Positions 7,332 through 13,816 of a DNA stretch of 13,816 bases are shown piece after piece (within the stretch, counting starts at the first letter, position 1; every line of letters starts with the position of its first letter). Where the stretch lies: contig QXCR01000343.1 of the NCBI GenBank assembly GCA_004380135.1, positions 1 to 13,816 of the forward strand. The letters run 5' to 3'. A program made the translations under genes and the position numbers. Source of the stretch: Stemphylium vesicarium (taxonomy: Eukaryota > Ascomycota > Dothideomycetes > Pleosporales > Pleosporaceae). The notes beneath the pieces are model-generated. The model saw nothing but the letters and a program-made list of their open reading frames with translations. It searched no databases and was not told where the DNA came from.

Positions 7332-7609
7332 CACTCTCATGCACTCGCAGCTTCCGGTTTCTGTAAGCAGGCGACTTTTGGTCCTATGCTAAGCCTTTCT
7401 TGTCCAGTCGCGACCTTACCTAAGCAGTGCTAGCTTTCGTTAGCATTGCCATGAGTCAATCTTATGATCGATACTCGAACCAATCAAAGTGAGATATCTA
7501 CAGAGTCTAAGCCTTTTCAGAGCAAGTGTTTACTGGACGAATCGATGCCCCGTGCGCGATGACAACTAAGCCGCGTATGCAAAGCGGAAGCTGCAAGTGC
7601 AAGAGAGTG
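7332..7609 (+). mobile_element. MITE family 1, copy C (278 bp)
   Basis: The left end CACTCTCATGCACTCGCAGC and an inverted right end, TA at 7330-7331 and 7610-7611. The body is collinear with copy A (570-836) and with the reverse of copy B (1018-1295). It is much less AT-shifted than B. Its right-hand TA is immediately followed by ATG (7612-7614), the first ATG of the next open frame. Confidence 0.9.
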
Positions 7610-7611
7610 TA

Positions 7612-8274
7612 ATGTCGGTTCTACGCGATTTTAAAACAAATTTGAATCCTTTCGCTAGCAAAACTCCACCTTGCACCGGCGACCAGGATTGCACCAACGA
7701 TCATGGATTTAATTGGTTCTGGTGTTCAGCTTCCAATCTCAGACCATACATATTCCAGAAAATTTGCTGCGCCCTCCTCGACCATGCATCACTACGGTCT
7801 GATATAGTCCTCCCTAACGGCGACGAAACAATTGTGTCATGCCAAGGGACCGTTCGAACTATTGAATGGGAATCTTTCAATATGAGAGTTTTTAACGATC
7901 CAATGCCCAAAAACGCGCTCGATGCTACACTCGCCGATTGTCTACTTTCCATGCAACACTTCACAAAGAACCACACTGAGCGTTTGTCATATGGCAAGCA
8001 TGCTCTTGATTTGGAAATGGTCTTTTCGCGTCATGACATATCGAAGTCATATCAAACTCTCGCAGGCAGCACATTAGAGGAGATAATCAAAGGCATCCAA
8101 TCCATTAGGATACTGCATTTCTTGGAAGAGAGAAGTCATTTTAAAGAGTCAGACAAAGTAGCTTCGCAGCGCAAATCGTGTAAACGAAAGCGGACTAAGA
8201 AGGCAAATGGTTTGATAGTCCGGAAAGACATTGGGGCGCAGAGAGAGAGGGAAACGCGTGAAGGAAAAGCCTAA
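7612..8274 (+). CDS. Hypothetical protein, basic C-terminus, probably 5'-truncated
   Basis: 220 codons from the ATG that abuts the MITE target site to the TAA. I recognise no domain. Visible features are a Cys-containing N-terminal stretch (PPCTGDQDC), aromatic/hydrophobic NWFWCSAS and LRPYIFQKICCALLD, an SDIVLPNGDETIVSCQG segment, a mixed helical middle, and a highly basic tail (RKSCKRKRTKKANG) that could be a nuclear localisation signal. The frame continues into sequence on the other side of the MITE, so this ATG may be an accidental start made available by the insertion and the original protein was probably longer. It could be a broken gene or a lineage-specific orphan. Confidence 0.5.
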   Translation: MSVLRDFKTNLNPFASKTPPCTGDQDCTNDHGFNWFWCSASNLRPYIFQKICCALLDHASLRSDIVLPNGDETIVSCQGTVRTIEWESFNMRVFNDPMPKNALDATLADCLLSMQHFTKNHTERLSYGKHALDLEMVFSRHDISKSYQTLAGSTLEEIIKGIQSIRILHFLEERSHFKESDKVASQRKSCKRKRTKKANGLIVRKDIGAQRERETREGKA

Positions 8275-8404
8275 ACAGGCGCAGGCAAGCCGCGCAAAAG
8301 ATGCCGTAAATAGGCGCTACTAAGAGACAGGACAAAATTCGCGTACTTGCGAGAAAGGTACCACAGAGTTTAACGATTAAATCTACGTACTTTGCATTAG
8401 AGTA

Positions 8405-8510
8405 ACGTCCATCCCTGCGTGCCGGGGCTAGCCAATCAACTTGCAGATTTTGGGCAGAAGTCTGTGATTAAAGCGAGCTGATTGGCCGGTCCCGGCACGC
8501 AGGGTGTCCT
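8405..8510. mobile_element. Diverged foldback element
   Basis: CCCTGCGTGCCGGGG...GCCAATCA (from 8413) pairs with TGATTGG...CCCGGCACGCAGGG (ending near 8504), about 29-bp arms with a few mismatches around a 35-base loop. The left flank TA-ACGTCCATCCCTGCG resembles the terminus TA-AGGTCCCTCCCTGTG of the foldback at 839-980, so they are probably distant relatives. The right border is not clear. Confidence 0.55.
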
Positions 8511-8581
8511 GTCCCGCAGGGAAAGACGTTGGGTGGTTGTGGTGTTGAATAATAGCGTGATAGAGGTGCAAAAGCTCACTA

Positions 8582-8623
8582 AGGTCCCTCCCTGTGTGCC
8601 GGAAAACCCCCGGAACGCACCGA
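8582..8623 (+). repeat. Truncated arm of the foldback MITE
   Basis: TA (8580-8581) followed by AGGTCCCTCCCTGTGTGCCG and GAAAAC matches the left terminus at 839-864 with one mismatch. Weaker similarity (CCGGAAC..GAC) continues to about 8623 after a small gap. No right arm was found, so this is a remnant. Confidence 0.65.
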
Positions 8624-8655
8624 CCTGCAGGACGATCTGGCTGCCGGAAACACGC

Positions 8656-8985
8656 TAGCACGTGTGCAACGGTCGGCAGCGGCGTCTGTCATCGAAATCC
8701 TTTACGCGGACACAGTGTCTAGCGAAGGAAGCGTAAGCGGAAGCGTAAGCGTAAGCGTAAGCATAAGCGACGGCAGCGGGTGTTGTAAGCGCGTCGCGTA
8801 CCTGCGGAATGGAAATATGGACCCTGAACCAGGCTGCTGGAAACGCATTGGCTTACCGAGGTGGTGCAGCCGAGGAGCCGCACTAACCGATGAGCCACCG
8901 ACCAAAATCACGGCAAACAGCAAAAATGAGGCTGTAGGGCTAATTGCCCCCGCACAAGCTATGATTACGAGACTTTGTAGTGCTA
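8656..8985 (-). repeat. Dispersed repeat, copy 2, uninterrupted
   Basis: Collinear with the host pieces around 297-1015, without the three MITEs. At the matching insertion points it reads GTAGGGC-TA-ATTGCC (TA near 8941-8942) and ACTTTG-TA-GTGC (TA near 8979), so both are pre-insertion sites. The same possible pol III boxes lie on the minus strand, TGGCTCATCGG (8897-8887) and GGTTCAGGGTCC (8830-8819), spaced exactly as in copy 1. It starts TAGCAC and ends GTGCTA, which might be its own TA-flanked short ends. I found no believable protein. Confidence 0.75.
8731..8768 (+). repeat. GTAAGC hexamer tandem array (copy 2)
   Basis: About six tandem units of GTAAGC, with GGAAGC and ATAAGC variants, in the second repeat copy; two units longer than the array at 371-396. 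Confidence 0.85.
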
Positions 8986-9132
8986 CAGTAAATAGACGTT
9001 GGTAATAAATTTCTACTACCTAGATTGGTGTGGAAGGTTGATCTGACGTCCGCGCCCAGTGGTTACGGCGGCGGAGATGCAGCAGCAACAAGGCTTGCAC
9101 CACCTACAACACGACGACACTTTGTCGTATCT

Positions 9133-10285
9133 CTACCAGAAAAAAAAGGCTGAGAGCGCTCTTTTTCGCCTATTTGCACGATGGGGAGATTTTTGCGCAG
9201 TTTTTCCGCTACCCCTGCATTCTTGCAACTGTTTGGTCAAAAGCGCGTCATAGAGGCCTTGGATTTCGAGATCGAGGAGTTCATTTTGCACGTAGAGGGA
9301 ATAGGATGAGGTATTCAACCGTTAGGGTTCACAACTTACCTTTTGCTTGACAGCAGTGTCGCATGAAACGCGGAGCGGTTTGCATGCATCTCTAGCTCTA
9401 CCTTCTCCAACCTCCGTGTCCTTATCTGGTTTTAGTGTTGCTGCTTTGAAGCGCTGTAATCCTTCGAACGCCTCGAGTATGTTTCTGGCCGCGAACACGT
9501 TGTTGCGGGCGGCTTGGAACAATCGGAAGCGTCGCATTTGCTGATACGCACAAGGCCTCGGCTGCGATGAAGGTACTGCGCGACTTCGGTCGAGTATGCT
9601 GTCGAACGCGGCGGGAAGAGGACCACATCTAGAGGCTGTCATCTGTGGGTTCAATGAGACGGGTGTTTTCGCGCCACAAGATCGCGTAGCCAGATGCCTC
9701 GAAGCGCATCTATTCCTTAAGATTATGTCTGCATCTATTGCACTCCCGCCCACAATTTTGTTTGCTCCGTCGACTGTTCCGCAAAGACGTCTTTTGAGCG
9801 TGAGGTGATGCCGATGAGGAATCCTTGCCGTCTATATTGTAGAAGGGGCGCGCGTCAACGTCTTACTCGCGAATGTTCGAGCGAAGGAAGTCGAGATAAC
9901 ATCGGTAGTCATCTTCTGCATCGACCTGGTGGCGGGCGCGGTCTGTTCAGGTAGTGGGTTTGGAGGTAGGCGCGTCACCATGTCTTCCTAGAAAGCGTGG
10001 AACCCACGCACTACAGTAGCGAAGGGCTTTCCATCCTAGCACACACAAATTAAATCTCACGATTAGACAGCCCTTATATGGATGATACGGGTTGTAGAGC
10101 TTGTTGTAGGCTGGGACGCATCCGTTGTTGGGCCTCTATCGCATGGCGCGTTTTCCCTCGATGCCGGCGCGCTTAAGTTGTTCGATTGGTCCTTTCACCG
10201 CTGCGCGCTGGACGAGAGTCGTTCATTTGGATCCTGTATTCCGGTTGCCGGGATCGTGGCTGGAATAGAGTCTGTGATGGGGCAT
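9133..10285 (-). pseudogene. Pogo-type transposase relic, frameshifted and internally deleted
   Basis: Following the minus strand across several frames recovers transposase order: an ATG near 10285, GIQDPNERLS, NRTT-stop-ARRHRGKTRHAIEAQ (helix-turn-helix tail), AWVPRFLGRHG near 10000, DRARHQVDAEDDYRCYLDFL, FYNID-K-FLIGITSRSK near 9850 (first catalytic Asp region), then after a probable deletion QPLDVVLFPPRSTAYS (about 9630), RLFQAARNNVFAARNILEAF, and finally VQNELLDLEIQGLYDALLTK near 9290-9230. Stops and frameshifts are frequent, and the central part with the second Asp seems to be missing: about 1.15 kb remain where a full gene needs about 1.6 kb. It is related to the transposase at 1-197 but far more decayed. 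Element termini were not identified. Positions inside are approximate. Confidence 0.8.
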
Positions 10286-11341
10286 GCGTTGCTCCTTGAA
10301 TGACCTTGTGTGAGTTAGCTGTCATGTTAGGGCGCGCGATAGAATCAACGGCTCATCCTCGGTCGATTGCGCCGCACGGTACTTCGCTTATTCGGGAGCT
10401 TGACACGTACCTGCTACGTCTGGCGGACCACTGTTTGCGCAGAAGATAACGACTTGGGCACGATAGAAGGACTTGTTCGTGCTCACGATTCAGCCCGGTC
10501 TGGGCGAACGGGCCATTGTCATTTGGCATGTCTCTAGCAAACAAAGCGGCCACTTCCCAAGTCAGGATGCGATCGATAGAGAAGCCCACCCGACGGTTTC
10601 CTCAGTAATGTGTTGACCCCAACAGGCCCTCGGTGTATGTATGAGCAGAGAGCTGGAAAAAGACATCTTGGCCAGTATGCCAGACTCCAGCCTCCTGCTC
10701 GTCGAACAGGCCGATGTGGCGTCTCGACAGACGCGCGGGCCCGGCAAGGTTAGCCGTCTGCTGACCCGCGGCGTGACCAAAACGTCATCAGATGAGGCCC
10801 GCCAAGCACCTACACACGTGCACTGATACCTGCAACCCAGTGAAGATTGTGGAGATGAATTGCGCATGACTGTAAAGAGCAGCACTGCACTGGGTGGCAT
10901 ATCTTTTGTGCCGTAGTGAAGTCATCGTCAGCACTCGCTTATTTTTCCCTGGTGGATACTTCCGAAGTTGTTGGTTCGTGATATAGTACTCGATTTCGAG
11001 CGCGTAAGCACGTGTAGAGGTTCTCCCCCTGCAGTCAAACGCGTGCGGAAGTGAGCATTAGATGTTGGCAAGAACGGATAGGGAACGATAAGCGGGATGC
11101 ATAGTTCATAGGATCAGTACTACATCAGCTCTCTTGGAAACTTGGTGAGTTAAACTTTACATGCCTCTTCGAGTTGCAAGTAGAGTCACCAGTACACAGA
11201 TTGGCCCTTTTTTACACGTATTGCTCGGCGTGGCGATCCTCTACCTTTACAACGCGACTTACTTTTTGTCGCTTTTTGTCGACCGACTTCGGAAACTCGC
11301 ACACCAAGTTGACCCCCTGGCTACGAAAACGATATACACAA
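10286..11341. other. Intergenic, only weak coding hints
   Basis: A minus-strand frame from 10784 to 10353 is open except for one TGA (10604-10602). It includes RHIGLFDEQEAGVWHTGQD and, after the stop, FSIDRILTWEVAALFARDMP. I cannot assign a family; it may be a decayed gene. A plus-strand frame from ATG 11161 has a hydrophobic stretch (FLHVLLGVAILYLY) and might be an upstream exon or leader of the next gene, but no splice junction is clear. No repeat or RNA gene recognised. Confidence 0.4.
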
Positions 11342-12710
11342 ATGGTGGTTCGCCAACTCCATCCGGATCAGCTTGCCTACGATCGGTATATTCAAAGTCT
11401 GAAGCAGTCACAGTTCCCGGAACTCACAGGTAAAACCCAGTCTCAACCTACGAGTATGCAGAATTCTCACGGCAGCAGACGTGGTGCACCTCGATCATGG
11501 TGCTACTACACCCCCGAGTAGCAAGTTGATGGATGAATTCGGCTTACAAATGAAGGCATATCTATGGACAGATTCAAATTCTAACGCACTCATGATAGCA
11601 AGCATGAGGCGTCGAGTCCTAGATCTGTTCAGCGCAAATCCAAGATCCTTTGATGTGGTCTTTACAGCGGATGCGTCTGCTGCAACCAAGCTCGTTGCAG
11701 AGGCTTTCTGTAGCCGTAAAGTGGGCTTTTGTTATTATTACCACCACCAAAGCAACGCTGGTCTCCTTGCGGCCCGCGAGCTAGCGAGAGAAAGTCGATG
11801 CCTGTCGTCCGCTGAGGAGACCGAGGCATGGCTGAACAGTCCTGACGAAGTGGTTGGACCGACATTGTTTGCCTATCCTGCTCAATCGGATATGGACGGG
11901 GAACGACTTCCGCTACACTGGCCTTCCAAGATCCGTGGCTCGGCACAACACTCGCAAACCTACACGCTGCTCGATGCAACCGCGTTTGTCGCCACCACGC
12001 CGTTTGACCTAAGCAGCAGTAACCATTCTCCCGACTTTGTCGTACTGTCCTTTTCCAAAATCTTTGGCTATCCCAATCTTGGCGCCCTCATCGTCCGCAA
12101 GGCCTCGGTGTCTGTCTTCGACCAAGGGGTGTGTTCCGATAATGGCCCGATGAAGGCGGTAGCGGGTAGAACTGATCCCTGGACGGCGTATAAGCAGCCC
12201 CATCTTCATGCTCGGCTGGAAGGCGGGACTCCACCCTGCGCTAGTGTGCTGGCTTTGGCATGTGCCATTTATACGCACAGGCGACTGTTTGGTGGGCTCG
12301 ATCGCGTTTCAAGGCATACTATGTGGTTGGTATCCGTGCTGTATGAGCGACTGATAGCCCTGAAACACTTCAACGGGGTGCAAGCGTGCCACATCTACAA
12401 AGCTCCGTCCTCTCATATCGGCAACGCCACCCATCAGGGCGCCACCCTGGCGCTGAGCCTACGAGCAAGCAACGGAACATGGCTTCGTTGCCGGTGTATT
12501 GAGCCTCTCCTCCTCCGACATGGCTTTCATGTGCGCATCATTAGCCTTTGCCATCTTGCGCGGCAGGATAGTACGCTAAGTGTGAACGGAAGACCGGATG
12601 ATATGATCCGGATCACGTTCGGCGCCATGAGTACCCTGGCGGATGTCTGCGCACTAGTAGAGTTTATGAGGAAGAACTTATTAGAAGGGAGCGCAAGTAG
12701 CGAGACGTAG
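11342..12710 (+). CDS. MOCOS-like class V aminotransferase-fold PLP enzyme
   Basis: Two exons, 11342-11429 and 11479-12710 (49-nt intron with GTAAAA donor), encode 439 aa. The join creates FPELTDVVHLDHGATTP, matching the LDHAGTT start of molybdenum-cofactor-sulfurase-type proteins. Further motifs are FDVVFTADASAATKLVAEAF, TLFAYPAQSDMDGERLPLHW, YTLLDATAF, PDFVVLSFSKIFGYPNLGAL with the PLP-binding Lys223, HARLEGGT, and IRITFGAMST near the end. Known MOCOS sulfurates the Mo cofactor by cysteine desulfuration and has a C-terminal MOSC domain, absent here. The GNPHS motif is replaced by TDSNS, and the C-NPG persulfide motif is reduced to SLCHLAR (Cys387). It may therefore be a specialised desulfurase or lyase. 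Start at ATG 11342 chosen by family fit; a 5' exon is possible. Confidence 0.85.
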
Positions 12711-13816
12711 GGTGGCACGCTTCAATGGATCCACGTTCACGAATACCAGACGGCACCTAATCCGGAATCCTATCGACAGCGTCGGCGAAGACCCCGTCAT
12801 ATTAGAACACATCGTATGGACCCAGATATAGATCCCGGCTTTGGATGAACCATTTCCCTGCTTTTGATGAGCCGCAAGGATTGCATCTAGATATTCAGCA
12901 GAACGAGTTTCCATGCGTCAATGAAGACGTATCACTCAAGGACCACCATTGGTAGCTCGGGCTCTTGCTATGGCACGCTAGTCGCAAGGCGTCGTCCTGT
13001 AGTATGCTGCACGACTAACCATGCTAACAAAGCCGCCAGTGCGGGGTGTGCGTGGTATGCGGGGTGGTATCAAGCGACTTTGTGGTGGGCATTGCAGGCA
13101 GTTTGACGGCATGACCAGACGGGTTCCACAAAGATGAAAGATCGATCACGGAGATGGATCGGGTGCGACAGGTACCATTCATGAGAACAAGGAAACCAAA
13201 GACACTCCTGAATGCCCAAGATGCTGGAGTGCCTTGTGTGGCTGCATCAGGCGATTCTCCCGCGCCGTGCCAGCAGCAAAGACAAGCTTGATAAGCTATT
13301 CGAGCTCTCTGATAGGCAGACCTCGTCAAATTCACGTATATCTATTCGAGAGACGGCTACAATGTGTTTGGGCATTCTGTCAAGCCTTTCGCGCCTCGTT
13401 GCGTTTTACACAAGGATAGAAAGATATCATCAGGTCGTTGGGTATAGATTGTATTTTAAGATGGAAAGGCCAACAACATTTCGTGGTGACAATGGTACAG
13501 GCAGTCAATTGACCCTTAGATAACGAAAGAGACCATGAGTGGAGATAACCTTGTTTGATTTACGTCCTCTCTTCCTTACAATATCGTTAACCAGCATACG
13601 TATACCCACCGGAACGCCGAGATAGAACCAACAATGACCAGACTTGAGGAAAAACCTGTCAGCAAGAAACCCAGAGAGAGGTTCCAGCAGGCAAGAAAGG
13701 AAAGAAAGGAAAGAGGGCATGGAAAAGACTACGGGGAGGGGACGCCATGGGTTGTTCATATTCGGACATTACTAGAAAGATTCGTCGTGGTGTTTACTAA
13801 ATGGTAACGCACGGGT
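12711..13816. other. No recognisable gene
   Basis: Only frames of about 60-100 codons on both strands, none with a recognisable domain. A plus-strand frame from about 13036 reads CGVCVVCGVVSSDFVVGIAG before a TGA, and a minus-strand frame from 12914 begins METRSAEYLDAILAAHQKQ; both are too short to name. A purine-rich stretch with GAAAG repeats lies at 13691-13720. The sequence may hold small genes with introns or decayed DNA. Confidence 0.45.

Noticed and set aside
8664..9005. Plus-strand open frame of 113 codons
   Set aside because: Inside the dispersed repeat; its Ser-Val-rich run is the hexamer array, and copy 1 does not keep the frame.
9059..9253. Plus-strand Gln-rich small open frame
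   Set aside because: Mostly antisense to the transposase relic's C-terminal region; no independent support.
12681..12914. Minus-strand frame starting METRSAEYLD
   Set aside because: Runs into the end of the PLP enzyme gene on the other strand and has no recognisable domain; a first exon cannot be excluded but is unsupported.
13691..13720. GAAAG-type purine tract
   Set aside because: Too short and irregular to call a satellite or a structured element.

Overview
The window looks like repeat-rich, accessory chromatin of a filamentous ascomycete (Pezizomycotina). Pleosporales or another Dothideomycete group is my guess, and it is inference only. The basis is short introns of 49 to 118 nt with CTAAC-type branch sites, fungal-type P450, kappa-class GST and MOCOS-like proteins, pogo/Fot-type transposases, and C-to-T-biased (RIP-like) decay in some repeat copies. 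Nothing bacterial (operons, Shine-Dalgarno sites, CRISPR) or viral was seen.

Layout. 1-296: 5' end of a pogo-type transposon on the minus strand, cut by the window edge. 297-1310: a dispersed repeat broken up by three TA-flanked MITEs. 1310-2030: AT-leaning sequence without a recognisable gene. 2044-3138 (-): a ubiquitin-specific-protease-like protein. 3346-3670: a further MITE and a lone terminal repeat in front of the next gene. 3776-5497 (+): a complete cytochrome P450 in four exons (508 aa), its first intron having a GC donor. 5498-6097: AT-rich sequence. 6098-7015 (-): a complete kappa-class GST / 2-hydroxychromene-2-carboxylate-isomerase-like gene in four exons (219 aa), convergent with the P450. 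7139-8274 (+): an unrecognised gene apparently split by a MITE whose TA target site touches an ATG. 8405-8985: foldback remnants and a second, uninterrupted copy of the dispersed repeat. 9133-10285 (-): a frameshifted, internally deleted pogo-type transposase pseudogene. 11342-12710 (+): a two-exon PLP enzyme related to the N-terminal part of molybdenum-cofactor sulfurase. 12711-13816: no recognisable gene.

The P450, GST and PLP enzyme have intact frames although they sit among decayed repeats. A P450 that oxidises a lipophilic substrate, a GST-kappa/isomerase and a PLP enzyme could belong to one detoxification or secondary-metabolite pathway, but no backbone synthase or transporter is visible, so this is conjecture. 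The firmest structural result is that the uninterrupted repeat at 8656-8985 acts as an empty site for the interrupted copy at 297-1310. It dates the MITE insertions relative to that repeat and supports TA target duplication.
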